A stretch of 59,979 nucleotides of DNA from Bacillota bacterium (GTDB lineage: Bacteria > Bacillota > Clostridia > Peptostreptococcales > Anaerovoracaceae): NCBI GenBank assembly GCA_022770665.1, contig JALEHL010000040.1:1-59979 (forward strand). Reading direction: 5' to 3'. This document shows, in pieces, positions 44,970 to 53,920 of the stretch. Position numbers and translations under genes: made by a program. The notes beneath the pieces were generated by a model, which was given only the letters and a program-made list of their open reading frames with translations, was not told the DNA's origin and searched no databases. Each line of letters starts with the position of its first letter. The stretch's first letter is position 1.

Positions 44970-45014
44970 CTGCATCGGATCGTTATTCTGTCAAAGTCAT
45001 GCGGCCCGATGCAG
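44970..45014. repeat. inverted repeat upstream of mutS
   Basis: CTGCATCGG (44970-44978) and CCGATGCAG (45006-45014) form a perfect 9-base stem around a 27-base loop. There is no T-run, so it is not a typical terminator. The 141-base gap between the aminotransferase and mutS holds otherwise only a weak TTATC/GATAA hairpin (44927-44940). Confidence 0.5.
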
Positions 45015-45065
45015 GGAAAATCATGGAATCAGAGAAAAAAACACGTATGAAAAGGAAGGACATCT

Positions 45066-47747
45066 ATGAAAGTTTCACCAATGATGCAGCAGTATATGGA
45101 AATCAAGAAGGAATATCAGGACTGTATTCTGTTTTTCAGACTGGGGGATTTTTATGAGATGTTCTTCGAGGACGCCAGAATTGCGTCCCGTGAACTGGAA
45201 TTAACATTGACAGGAAAAAACTGTGGACAGGAAGAAAGGGCTCCCATGTGCGGAGTCCCTTTCCATTCCGCAGAAAGTTATATCGCCCGGCTGGTGGAAC
45301 GCGGTTATAAAGTTGCGATATGCGAACAGATGGAAGACCCGAAGACTGCCAAAGGAATCGTAAAGCGGGAGGTTATCCAGATTGTTACACCGGGAACCCT
45401 GACAGCACAGTCCATGCTGGCCGAAAAGGAGAACAATTATCTGGCATCGGTGCACATGGACGAAGATGGCATGGCCGTTGCTTACTGCGATGTATCCACC
45501 GGGGAGCTGAACGTAACGGAGTACCATGGAAAAGAACTGTATGAAACGCTTCTCAATGAGCTGGTGAAAATCAAAGCCAGGGAAATTATCGTATGCCAGA
45601 GTTTCTGCGACCGGTATGATCTGGAAGAACTGCGGCAGATTACGGAAGCGTATATTGATGTCCGAAGCAGTGAATATTACTCTGTGCGGGCATGTGAAGA
45701 AGCTATTAAAGCACAGTTTCAGACGATTTCGCTGACTGGACTGGGGCTTGACTTCCGCCCCTATGCGGTGGTTGCTCTGGGTGTTCTGCTGAATTACCTT
45801 CTGGAAACGCAGAAACAATCTCTGAAACACCTCACTCGAGTGAACATTTATGAGATCGGCGGGCATATGACACTTGATAAGGCGACCCTGCGCAATCTGG
45901 AAATCACAGAAACGCTTTATGAAAGGAAAATCGCCGGATCTCTTCTCGGTGTTCTGGACAAGACCCATACTGCTATGGGAAGCCGGAAAATGAAGCAATG
46001 GCTCCGTGAACCGCTGAACGATGCGACAGAGATCAATCTGCGCCTGGATGCTGTAGAAAGTCTGTTCCATAATCCGCTTCTCCGGAACAACCTGAAAGAA
46101 GCCCTGAAAGAAATTTACGATTTTGAGCGTCTGACCGGACGGATTGCCTGCGGCAGCGCGAATGGAAAAGATCTGATTGCACTTCGCAATTCGATTGCTG
46201 TACTGCCGGAAGTCAAAGAAATTCTTTCGGATCTTTCAAAGGACAGCAGGCTGATGGGAAATCTGAATGACGAAATACATCCTCTGTCGGAGGTATTTCA
46301 GCTGATTGATGCTTCCATTGTGGAAGAGCCGCCATTCCTGATTCGTGAAGGCGGTCTGATCCGTCCCGGTTTTTCAGATGAACTGGATCAGCTGAAGGAC
46401 TCCATCAAGGATGGAAAGCACTGGATTGCAAATCTGGAAAACAGTGAACGGGAGCGAACTGGAATACGAAATTTAAAAGTCGGGTACAACCGGGTGTTCG
46501 GCTATTATCTGGAAGTGACGAAGTCATTTTATGACATGGTGCCGGATAACTATATCCGGAAGCAGACCCTTGCCAATGCGGAACGCTATATTACTCCAGA
46601 ACTGAAAGAGATGGAGAGCCTTGTGCTCAATGCAGAGACAAAGATCAATCAGATGGAGTATGATCTGTTTTGCAATGTGCGAGATCAGATTCAGAACTGG
46701 ATTCTGCCGATTCAGAAGACATCCTCGGCAATCGCTTCACTGGATGTGCTGTGCGCATTTGCAGAAGTCAGCGAAAAACTGGGATATGTAAAACCTGTGA
46801 TCGATGAATCCATGGAGATTTCCATCTGCAGAGGACGGCATCCTGTGATCGAACAGACCATTCCAGACGGGCAGTTTGTTTCCAACGATGTCTATCTGAA
46901 TGACAACGATGCCAGCATGCTTCTGATTACTGGACCGAACATGGCCGGAAAATCCACTTATATGCGGCAGACTGCACTGATTGTCCTTATGGCACAGGCT
47001 GGATGCTTTGTACCATGTGAAAGCGCCAGAATCGGTGTCGTCGATCGTATTTTTACTCGAATCGGCGCTTCCGACAACCTGGCACAGGGACAGTCCACTT
47101 TTTTTGTGGAAATGAGTGAACTGTCTTACATTTTAAGTTCTGCCCGTGCCAGAAGTCTGGTGATTCTGGATGAAATCGGCCGCGGAACAAGCACTTATGA
47201 CGGACTTTCCATCGCATGGGCAGCAGTAGAATATCTTTGCAATGAAAAAACACATATCCGTACACTTTTTGCAACACATTACCATGAACTTACCGTACTG
47301 CAGGATGAAATTCATGGTGTGAAAAATCTGAATGTTGATGTGTCAGAAGAGCACGGAAACATTATTTTTCTGCATCGTATCGTGGAAGGTTCTGCAAGCC
47401 GCAGCTACGGGATCCATGTGGCAAAGCTGGCCGGCATACCGAAAAAGCTTCTGGCGCGAGCTGAAGAAAAGCTGAAGGAACTGGAAGAAGGTGCAGCTTT
47501 CCGTCAGGAGGAAGATGCACTTCCGGATTCAGGTCCGGAAAAGCAGGCCAGGACGATGCCGGCAGGTTCCGGCATTTCTGTCCATGAGACAAAAGACAGC
47601 CGTCATGGTGTGGAAGGACAGATTTCACTGTATGATTTCGCGCCAGTATCTGTGGTAGAGAGGCTGCGGGACATAAATCTTATGGAAATTACGCCATCTC
47701 AGGCGTTTCAAATACTGGAGGAATTAAAGGAATCACTGGATGATTAG
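45066..47747 (+). CDS. mutS: DNA mismatch repair protein MutS
   Basis: An 893-residue MutS1. The mismatch-reading Phe-x-Glu is Phe29-Tyr30-Glu31 (LGDFYEMFFEDA). Connector, lever and clamp domains follow. The ATPase has Walker A GPNMAGKST near 623-631, Walker B LVILDEIGRGTST near 698, and the dimerisation helix-turn-helix after FATHYHELT. A Gln/Glu/Pro-rich linker at about 810-850 precedes the C-terminal dimerisation tail. The ATG at 45066 has GGAAGGA upstream. It overlaps mutL by 8 bases, forming the usual mutS-mutL-miaA order. Confidence 0.97.
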   Translation: MKVSPMMQQYMEIKKEYQDCILFFRLGDFYEMFFEDARIASRELELTLTGKNCGQEERAPMCGVPFHSAESYIARLVERGYKVAICEQMEDPKTAKGIVKREVIQIVTPGTLTAQSMLAEKENNYLASVHMDEDGMAVAYCDVSTGELNVTEYHGKELYETLLNELVKIKAREIIVCQSFCDRYDLEELRQITEAYIDVRSSEYYSVRACEEAIKAQFQTISLTGLGLDFRPYAVVALGVLLNYLLETQKQSLKHLTRVNIYEIGGHMTLDKATLRNLEITETLYERKIAGSLLGVLDKTHTAMGSRKMKQWLREPLNDATEINLRLDAVESLFHNPLLRNNLKEALKEIYDFERLTGRIACGSANGKDLIALRNSIAVLPEVKEILSDLSKDSRLMGNLNDEIHPLSEVFQLIDASIVEEPPFLIREGGLIRPGFSDELDQLKDSIKDGKHWIANLENSERERTGIRNLKVGYNRVFGYYLEVTKSFYDMVPDNYIRKQTLANAERYITPELKEMESLVLNAETKINQMEYDLFCNVRDQIQNWILPIQKTSSAIASLDVLCAFAEVSEKLGYVKPVIDESMEISICRGRHPVIEQTIPDGQFVSNDVYLNDNDASMLLITGPNMAGKSTYMRQTALIVLMAQAGCFVPCESARIGVVDRIFTRIGASDNLAQGQSTFFVEMSELSYILSSARARSLVILDEIGRGTSTYDGLSIAWAAVEYLCNEKTHIRTLFATHYHELTVLQDEIHGVKNLNVDVSEEHGNIIFLHRIVEGSASRSYGIHVAKLAGIPKKLLARAEEKLKELEEGAAFRQEEDALPDSGPEKQARTMPAGSGISVHETKDSRHGVEGQISLYDFAPVSVVERLRDINLMEITPSQAFQILEELKESLDD

Positions 47748-49587
47748 AGTACTGGATAAACGAATTGCAGATAAAATTGCCGCTGGAGAAGTAATCGACA
47801 GGCCGGTTTCTATTGTGAAAGAACTCGTGGAGAATGCAGTGGATGCCAAGGCATCTTCGATCACAGTAGAAATAAAAAACGGAGGGAAATCTTATATCCG
47901 TGTTACAGATAACGGCTGCGGAATTCCAGAAGAGGAGACAGAAACCGCTTTTTTGCGTCATGCCACCAGCAAAATCCAGACTGTAGGCGATCTGGATTCG
48001 ATCGAAACTCTTGGATTTCGCGGGGAAGCGCTTGCTTCTATCTGCGCGGTCAGCCGGACAGAACTGGTGACGAAATGCAAAGAAAGCAAGGCGGGAACAC
48101 GTTTGCTGATTCATGGAGGAGAAGTGACCCTTCATCAGCAGACCGGCTGCCCGGACGGCACGACGGTCATTGTAACAGATCTTTTTTACAATACACCTGC
48201 GCGTCGGAAGTTTATGAAAAGTGACTCTGCAGAAAGCGGTATGATCATTGATTTTGTGAGCCAGATGGCTCTGGCTTATAAAGATATCCGTTTCCGTCTG
48301 ATCAGCAACGCTTCTGTTCTGTTTTCAACAGCAGGAGATGGAGATCGATTTAACACAATTGTACGTGTCTATAAAAATATCAATCCGAACAATCTTACCC
48401 CTGTCTGCTATCAGGAAGGAAAGTTGCGGCTGGAAGGCTATATTTCTACACCGGCACAAACAAAAAACAGCCGCTCCAGTCAGGTCTTTTTCGTAAATGG
48501 ACGAGCTGTTCACAGCAAAGTGATCGAAAAAGGTCTGACGGAGGGTTACAGGGAGCGGTTATTCGAAGGAAGATATCCGGTAGCTTATCTGTTTCTGGAA
48601 GCGGATCCTGCAGATATTGATGTGAATATTCATCCGAATAAAAAGGAAGTGCGGTTTGATCAGGAAGCGGAAATTATAGATTTTGTGACCCGTGCTGTTC
48701 GTATTTCTTTAGGCAGCGAGACGGCAATGGTCAGCGGTGCCAGTCTGTTTCGGGAAAAATCGTCTGAAGATACAGCGAAAGATGCGCATGCCGAACAAGT
48801 AGACATAAAAAAGTTCCTGTCAAGTAATGTGCAGGAACCGGTTTCTGCACATTCTCTGGATCCCAGCTTTCTATCTGAATCAGAACCGGTAATTTCTGCA
48901 CCCGTTTTCCTGAAAAACGCGGAGCAGCTTTCCGCGGATCTGGAGAATTCTGCAGATTCTTTTTTTCCGTCTCTGGAAATTGAAACTCCTGAAATACGGC
49001 CTTTTAATTTTCAGGACCTGCAAATTACAGGCAGCATTTTTCACACGTATATTACTGCTGTGACTTCCGACGCTTTTTTCCTCATCGATCAGCATGCGGC
49101 CCATGAACGGATTTTTTATGAAAAGCTGGTACGGGAGTATGAACAGGATGAAAAAATCCGTCAGCCGATTCTCATTCCGCTGATTCTGGAGGTTTCATTG
49201 AAAGCCGATGCAGACAGTGTGAACTGGCTCACCGCCCTTGCACAGATGGGATACACGATTCACGAATTCGGACCAGGAACTTATCGCATCACGGAAATTC
49301 CTGCTTTTATGACCCTGGAGGAAGCAGACCAGTTTGCACAGGATTTTACGGATCAGATCTCTGATTCCACAAATTTAAAAAACAGTGTTGTAATTCAGAA
49401 ATTGATCATGAAATCCTGCAAGTCTGCCGTAAAAGGCGGCGATGTGCTTTCTATGGAGGAAATGGAAGCTCTGCTTCGTGATCTTTCCGCCTGTGTGAAT
49501 CCGTTCAGCTGTCCTCACGGCCGTCCGACCTTTGTTCGCCTGACCCGCTATGAGATAGAACGGTTATTTAAGAGGATTCCGTCATGA
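47740..49587 (+). CDS. mutL: DNA mismatch repair protein MutL (endonuclease type)
   Basis: A 615-residue MutL. The GHKL ATPase half has VVKELVENAVDA-type ATP-lid motifs, DNGCGIPEEE near 66 and LGFRGEALASI near 91. The C-terminal half has the endonuclease motif DQHA-x2-E-x4-E near 450-461 (DQHAAHERIFYE), plus CKSAVKGGD and SCPHGRPTF. The protein therefore should nick DNA itself, as in organisms lacking MutH and Dam. The linker (about 335-420) is low-complexity and variable. It overlaps miaA by 4 bases. Confidence 0.97.
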   Translation: MIRVLDKRIADKIAAGEVIDRPVSIVKELVENAVDAKASSITVEIKNGGKSYIRVTDNGCGIPEEETETAFLRHATSKIQTVGDLDSIETLGFRGEALASICAVSRTELVTKCKESKAGTRLLIHGGEVTLHQQTGCPDGTTVIVTDLFYNTPARRKFMKSDSAESGMIIDFVSQMALAYKDIRFRLISNASVLFSTAGDGDRFNTIVRVYKNINPNNLTPVCYQEGKLRLEGYISTPAQTKNSRSSQVFFVNGRAVHSKVIEKGLTEGYRERLFEGRYPVAYLFLEADPADIDVNIHPNKKEVRFDQEAEIIDFVTRAVRISLGSETAMVSGASLFREKSSEDTAKDAHAEQVDIKKFLSSNVQEPVSAHSLDPSFLSESEPVISAPVFLKNAEQLSADLENSADSFFPSLEIETPEIRPFNFQDLQITGSIFHTYITAVTSDAFFLIDQHAAHERIFYEKLVREYEQDEKIRQPILIPLILEVSLKADADSVNWLTALAQMGYTIHEFGPGTYRITEIPAFMTLEEADQFAQDFTDQISDSTNLKNSVVIQKLIMKSCKSAVKGGDVLSMEEMEALLRDLSACVNPFSCPHGRPTFVRLTRYEIERLFKRIPS

Positions 49588-50513
49588 AAAGGGAAATTGT
49601 AGCCATTGCCGGACCAACAGCGGTAGGAAAAACCAAGTTTTCCATTGCTATCGCAAAGGAGTTTTGCGGAGAAATCGTGTCCTGCGATTCCATGCAGCTG
49701 TATAAGTACATGAATATCGGCAGTGCGAAGCCGACTGCGCAGGAACAGGCTGAGGTAAAGCATTATCTGGTGGATGAGATTGATCCTGCAATTCCTTTTT
49801 CTGCGGCGGAATACCAGAAGCGGGCAAAAGAAGCGATTGAACATATTTTCTCAGAGAATAAATTGCCAGTCATCGCAGGCGGAACCGGCTTGTATCTGAA
49901 TTCTCTGCTGTATGAGATGGATTTTGGCGGCGCACCACAGAATACAGAACTTCGCGGCACGCTGGAAAAAGAGGCGGAGCTGTTTGGCCCGCAGTATCTG
50001 TATCAGAAGCTGCAGGAAGTGGATCCGCAGTCTGCGGCCAGAATTCATCCCAATAATGTGAAAAAAGTAATCCGTGCTCTGGAAAGTGCGGAATCCGGGA
50101 CACCCATCCGGGATTTCAGAAACTGTACAGAAAAATGTAAGGATTATCATGCAATCTTAATGGGATTGACAAGAAATCGTGACGAACTTTATGATAGAAT
50201 AAACAGGAGAGTGGATATCCTTGTAAGTGAAGGACTGTTCCGGGAAGTGGAGGAACTGCTTGACCGGGGGCTGACAGAAGAGGATATTTCCATGAAGGGA
50301 ATCGGATATAAAGAAATCATCGGCTTTTTTGATGGGCTGTATTCCCGTGAGGAAGCGATCGAGCTCATCAAGAAAAATACACGTCATCTGGCCAAACGGC
50401 AGATGACATGGTTTCGACGGTATCAGGATATGACCTGGTTCAATCTGAGCAGCTACGCCAGCGAGAAGGAAGCTCAGGAGGATATGATACAATGGCTGAG
50501 AAAGAAATTGTAA
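49584..50513 (+). CDS. miaA: tRNA dimethylallyltransferase
   Basis: A 309-residue MiaA that attaches a dimethylallyl group to A37 of tRNAs reading UNN codons. The P-loop GPTAVGKT lies at residues 10-17, then SCDSMQLYKYMNIGSAKPT near 33, AGGTGLYLNSLLY near 98 and the C-terminal KNTRHLAKRQMTWFRR. Its donor comes from the same isoprenoid pathway as dxs and ispA. The last 22 bases overlap the recombinase gene. The tRNA-Leu(CAA) of this window would be a natural substrate. Confidence 0.97.
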   Translation: MKREIVAIAGPTAVGKTKFSIAIAKEFCGEIVSCDSMQLYKYMNIGSAKPTAQEQAEVKHYLVDEIDPAIPFSAAEYQKRAKEAIEHIFSENKLPVIAGGTGLYLNSLLYEMDFGGAPQNTELRGTLEKEAELFGPQYLYQKLQEVDPQSAARIHPNNVKKVIRALESAESGTPIRDFRNCTEKCKDYHAILMGLTRNRDELYDRINRRVDILVSEGLFREVEELLDRGLTEEDISMKGIGYKEIIGFFDGLYSREEAIELIKKNTRHLAKRQMTWFRRYQDMTWFNLSSYASEKEAQEDMIQWLRKKL

Positions 50514-51619
50514 TTCAAAATAAAACAGACAAGCCGGATAATATCGTTGAAAAAGAAAATGAAATTTTCTTCCAGTGCGATGCACTGGAACGTGAGATGC
50601 CGAAATTTTTCCGAGGGTATTTCGCCTACCTTCGCGCGAATGTACTTCCGCAGACAAGGCTGGCATATCTGCATGATTTGAAATTTTTTCTCCAGTACCT
50701 GATTCGTGAGACGGACCTTACCGAAGCAGAAACGGTTGGACAGATCCGTCTGGAAGAACTGGCTGCTGTGGAAGCGCCCGACGTCAATCTTTTTATTGAT
50801 TATTGCCGGAAATATACAGTAGAAACGGAAAAAAACATCTATGTCTACGAAAATACCAACAAAACGCTTGCCCGTAAAAAATCATCGGTCTCTGTCATGT
50901 TCAAGCAGCTGTATCGGGACGGTCTTTTGAAAAAAAACATTACAGACGGTTTCGATCCGATTCGCGTTCCAAAACCGGGAGAGAGGGAAATCAAGGCGCT
51001 TCAGGATGACGAAGTGATGATTATGCTGGATGCAGTTTCTACCGGTGCAGGTCTGACGGAACATGAGCATGCCTACTGGGAAAAAACCAGATATCGCGAC
51101 AAGGCCATTCTGATCCTTTTTCTGACCTACGGACTGCGGCTTTCTGAACTGCAGCAGCTGAATGTTTCTTCTTTCAACTGGAAGAGAGGCGAATTCAAGA
51201 TCTACAGAAAACGCGACAAAGAATCCGTCATGCCACTGAATCGCTCGGTCACCATGGTCATTCAGGATTATCTTGCTCTGGAACGTCCTTCTAAGGATAA
51301 AATTCAGGAAGGGCATGAAGATGCTCTGTTTCTCTCTCTGCAGGGACGGCGCATGACTTCTCGACAGATCAGAGAGCTGGTAAAGAAGTACACCTCAATT
51401 GCCCTGGAAACCAGCCGGAAAGCCGGCTATAGTCCCCATAAGCTGCGTGCGACTGCTGCAACCAGTCTGATCGGCCGCGGAAACTCTATTTTTGATGTAC
51501 AGGCCCTGCTGGATCATGAACAGGTCACTACCACACAGCTGTATGCACAGCATAAGCAGAATGTGAAACGGGATCTGGTGAAAGACATGGAATGGGAAAT
51601 CGAACGCAAGGAACAATAA
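50492..51619 (+). CDS. tyrosine recombinase (XerS-like)
   Basis: A 375-residue integrase-fold recombinase. The catalytic residues are visible: Arg in TYGLRLSEL near 217, HxxR in SPHKLRATAA near 317-320, His in LLDHEQ near 340 and the nucleophile Tyr in QLYAQH near 351. The N-terminal core-binding domain (EMPKFFRGYFAYLRANVLPQTRLAYLHDLKFFLQYL) resembles the XerS type of streptococci more than XerC/XerD. I start it at 50492, behind AGGAGGA; the longest frame starts inside miaA without one. It overlaps miaA by 22 bases, so it is a fixed part of the operon and not a recent insertion. A role in chromosome dimer resolution is inference. Confidence 0.85.
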   Translation: MAEKEIVIQNKTDKPDNIVEKENEIFFQCDALEREMPKFFRGYFAYLRANVLPQTRLAYLHDLKFFLQYLIRETDLTEAETVGQIRLEELAAVEAPDVNLFIDYCRKYTVETEKNIYVYENTNKTLARKKSSVSVMFKQLYRDGLLKKNITDGFDPIRVPKPGEREIKALQDDEVMIMLDAVSTGAGLTEHEHAYWEKTRYRDKAILILFLTYGLRLSELQQLNVSSFNWKRGEFKIYRKRDKESVMPLNRSVTMVIQDYLALERPSKDKIQEGHEDALFLSLQGRRMTSRQIRELVKKYTSIALETSRKAGYSPHKLRATAATSLIGRGNSIFDVQALLDHEQVTTTQLYAQHKQNVKRDLVKDMEWEIERKEQ

Positions 51620-51635
51620 CAGAAAGGAACTCTGC

Positions 51636-52934
51636 ATGAAAATGAATTATACCAATCAAATATTAAAGGAACAGTTTCACATTGATCCACGTGTCCTGGA
51701 TCTTGTAGCCGAAGCCGAAAAGGATGTTGCGCCACAGTTTGAAAAACTGGATGATATCATGGCATATAACCAGTATAAGGTGTTATCTGCATTTCAGAAA
51801 AACCGGATCAGTGATATGCATTTCAGCTGGAATACCGGTTATGGCTACGATGATGCAGGAAGAGCTGCACTGGAAAAACTGTATGCGGATATCTTCCACA
51901 CGGATGCTGCACTGGTTCGTCCAACCATAGTAAACGGCACCCACGCTCTGGCCATCACGCTGCTTGGCATCCTGCGTCCGGGAGATGAACTGATTTACTG
52001 TACCGGCGGACCATACGACACGCTGGAGGAAGTCATCGGGATCCGCGGGGAAGGAAACGGTTCGCTGAAGGATTATGGCGTGACTTATAAACAGGTGGAA
52101 CTTCTTCCGGACGGTTCCATTGATCTGGAAGGCATCCGGAATGCGATTACCGATAAAACAAGGATGGTTACTGTGCAGCGTGCTACCGGCTATGGCTGGA
52201 GAAAGGCGATCACCATTGAACAGATCCGTCAGTGGGCAGAGTTCATATCCGAAATCAGTCCGAACATCATCCGGATGGTTGATAACTGCTATGGTGAGTT
52301 TCTGGATATTCAGGAGCCTACGGATGTCGGTGCTGATGTAATTGCCGGATCACTGATCAAAAACCCGGGCGGAGGTCTGGCTCTGACCGGCGGTTATGTG
52401 GCAGGTCGGCAGGACCTGATCGATAAAATTCAGTATCGCATGACTTGTCCCGGCATAGGTGGAGAATGCGGTCTGACTTTCGGGCAGACCCGTGCGATGT
52501 TCCAGGGAATGTTTCTGGCACCCGATGTCGTAAACGGAGCAGTAAAGGGAGCCGTGCTCTGCGGCAGGGCCTATGAAAAGCTCGGATTTCCTGTCTGTCC
52601 GAAACCCGACGATACCAGAAGCGATATTATTCAGGCAATCCGCCTGGGAAGTCCGGAGGCAGTTGTTACCTTCTGTGAGGGAATTCAGGCCGCTGCGCCG
52701 ATCGATGCACATGTAACACCGATTCCTTGGGATATGCCTGGCTATGAATCACAGGTCGTTATGGCTGCCGGTGCATTCGTACAGGGATCATCTATTGAGC
52801 TTTCTGCGGATGCGCCGATCCGACCACCTTATAATGTATATTTCCAGGGCGGTCTGACCTATGAACATTCCAAATTCGGCGTGATAAAATCAATCGATGC
52901 ATTGCTGAAAAAGGACCTGATTACAATCAGATAA
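51636..52934 (+). CDS. methionine gamma-lyase family protein (aluminium resistance-like)
   Basis: A 432-residue PLP enzyme of the Cys/Met metabolism superfamily, in the YnbB subgroup often labelled aluminium resistance protein. Lys242 in SLIKNPGGGLALTGGYVAG is the likely PLP lysine. QRATGYGWRKAITIEQI near 180, VDNCYGEFLD near 214 and the N-terminal FHIDPRVLDLVAEAE support the subgroup. The physiological substrate is not established. It often follows miaA and hfq in Firmicutes; here hfq is missing and the recombinase stands between. AAAGGA precedes the ATG. Confidence 0.88.
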   Translation: MKMNYTNQILKEQFHIDPRVLDLVAEAEKDVAPQFEKLDDIMAYNQYKVLSAFQKNRISDMHFSWNTGYGYDDAGRAALEKLYADIFHTDAALVRPTIVNGTHALAITLLGILRPGDELIYCTGGPYDTLEEVIGIRGEGNGSLKDYGVTYKQVELLPDGSIDLEGIRNAITDKTRMVTVQRATGYGWRKAITIEQIRQWAEFISEISPNIIRMVDNCYGEFLDIQEPTDVGADVIAGSLIKNPGGGLALTGGYVAGRQDLIDKIQYRMTCPGIGGECGLTFGQTRAMFQGMFLAPDVVNGAVKGAVLCGRAYEKLGFPVCPKPDDTRSDIIQAIRLGSPEAVVTFCEGIQAAAPIDAHVTPIPWDMPGYESQVVMAAGAFVQGSSIELSADAPIRPPYNVYFQGGLTYEHSKFGVIKSIDALLKKDLITIR

Positions 52935-52960
52935 TTTAAGTAGTAAGGATTTCTCACTGT

Positions 52961-53012
52961 ATGCTTGTCTCAGAAGCATGCTGTGTGCCCGGTCTGTCAG
53001 GGGTCAGACCGG
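52961..53012. repeat. two stem-loops in the leader of the VTT-domain gene
   Basis: ATGCTT (52961-52966) pairs with AAGCAT (52974-52979). CCGGTCTG (52989-52996) pairs perfectly with CAGACCGG (53005-53012). No T-run follows the second. They lie in the 150-base gap before the probable translation start. They may be regulatory or simply stabilise the RNA. Confidence 0.5.
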
Positions 53013-53086
53013 ATGAACAAAAAATAAAAATGGGGACGGGAATCGACAATTTAAAAAAACAAGAGAAAGAGAACAGGGGAAAGCTG

Positions 53087-53773
53087 ATGCTCTCTGTTCT
53101 GAAAATCATACTGCTGGCTGGAATCGTAGTGGCTGTTCCGATGTATATTTACTTTTTTAAAAGAGATCTTCTGATGCGTTTCGATAATTTTGATGATGTC
53201 GTAGCTTATCTGCAGCATTATGAGACGCAGTCGATCTTTGTATATGTTGGTCTTCAAATCCTGCAGGTAGTCATAAGTATTATACCGGGACAGGTCTTTC
53301 AGATGGCAGCAGGGTATCTGTACGGATTCTGGTTTGCGTTGCTTTACGCGATGATCGGCGCAGTGCTTGGCACGATGATATCTTTTCTGCTGGCCAAGCT
53401 TCTGGGCAGAGACTTCCTTCATCTATTCTTCGGTGAAGAGAAAATGGCCTACTATATTTCACGGCTCAATTCCAAACGGGGATATACGCTGGTGTTTCTT
53501 CTTTACCTCATACCCGGTCTCCCAAAGGATGTGGTCAGTTATGCAGCCGGCGTTTCCGATATCAGTCTGAAACCGTTCCTGATTCTTTCTGCGGCAGGCC
53601 GTCTTCCAGGCATGGTTGGCTGTCTCCTGTTCGGCATGCTCTGGGATCGTGAAAATTATATCGGTATGGTCGTTGTTGCAGTGATCTCTGTTGCTGCATT
53701 TCTGCTCTGTGTCATTTACCGCAAAAAAATTGATAAATATCTGGACCGGATTTACGAAAAAATCAGCCGCTGA
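53087..53773 (+). CDS. TVP38/TMEM64 (VTT domain) membrane protein
   Basis: A membrane protein of about 228 residues with five to six helices. It carries the VTT/SNARE-associated core (IIPGQVFQMAAGYLYGFWFALLYAMIGAVLGTMISFLLAKLLGRDFL, then YLIPGLPKDVVSYAAGVSDISLKPFLILSAAGRLPG). Relatives (DedA/TMEM64) are implicated in lipid or undecaprenyl phosphate transport, but this member is untested. The start is a choice: ATG 53087 has AGGGGA 6 bases upstream. The frame stays open to an ATG at 52961, which would place two perfect hairpins inside the coding region. An ATG at 53030 lacks a binding site. Confidence 0.82.
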   Translation: MLSVLKIILLAGIVVAVPMYIYFFKRDLLMRFDNFDDVVAYLQHYETQSIFVYVGLQILQVVISIIPGQVFQMAAGYLYGFWFALLYAMIGAVLGTMISFLLAKLLGRDFLHLFFGEEKMAYYISRLNSKRGYTLVFLLYLIPGLPKDVVSYAAGVSDISLKPFLILSAAGRLPGMVGCLLFGMLWDRENYIGMVVVAVISVAAFLLCVIYRKKIDKYLDRIYEKISR

Positions 53774-53807
53774 CCGCAGGCGTCTCTTCGCAAAATCCAT
53801 CCGCTCT

Positions 53808-53862
53808 GCCTGTCTGTGATTCATGGACTCTTTTCCCTGAAATACAGATAGGCTTTTTTTTT
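53808..53862 (+). terminator. terminator after the VTT-domain gene
   Basis: GCCTGTCTGT (53808-53817) pairs with ACAGATAGGC (53844-53853), with one G-T pair, around a 26-base loop. A run of nine T follows. Confidence 0.72.
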
Positions 53863-53866
53863 GCTC

Positions 53867-53877
53867 TATGGTATAAT
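53867..53877 (+). promoter_or_regulatory. extended -10 promoter of the HTH regulator gene
   Basis: TGGTATAAT (53869-53877) carries the TG of an extended -10 and a perfect TATAAT, right after the preceding T-run. A recognisable -35 is absent, as usual for extended -10 promoters. Confidence 0.65.
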
Positions 53878-53920
53878 GAAAGGGCAAAAGAGTACAATGG
53901 AATTGAGATGGAGGGCATTG

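Noticed and set aside
44957-45157. A 66-codon frame overlapping the mutS start
   Set aside because: It runs out of frame into mutS, has no binding site and covers the inverted repeat.
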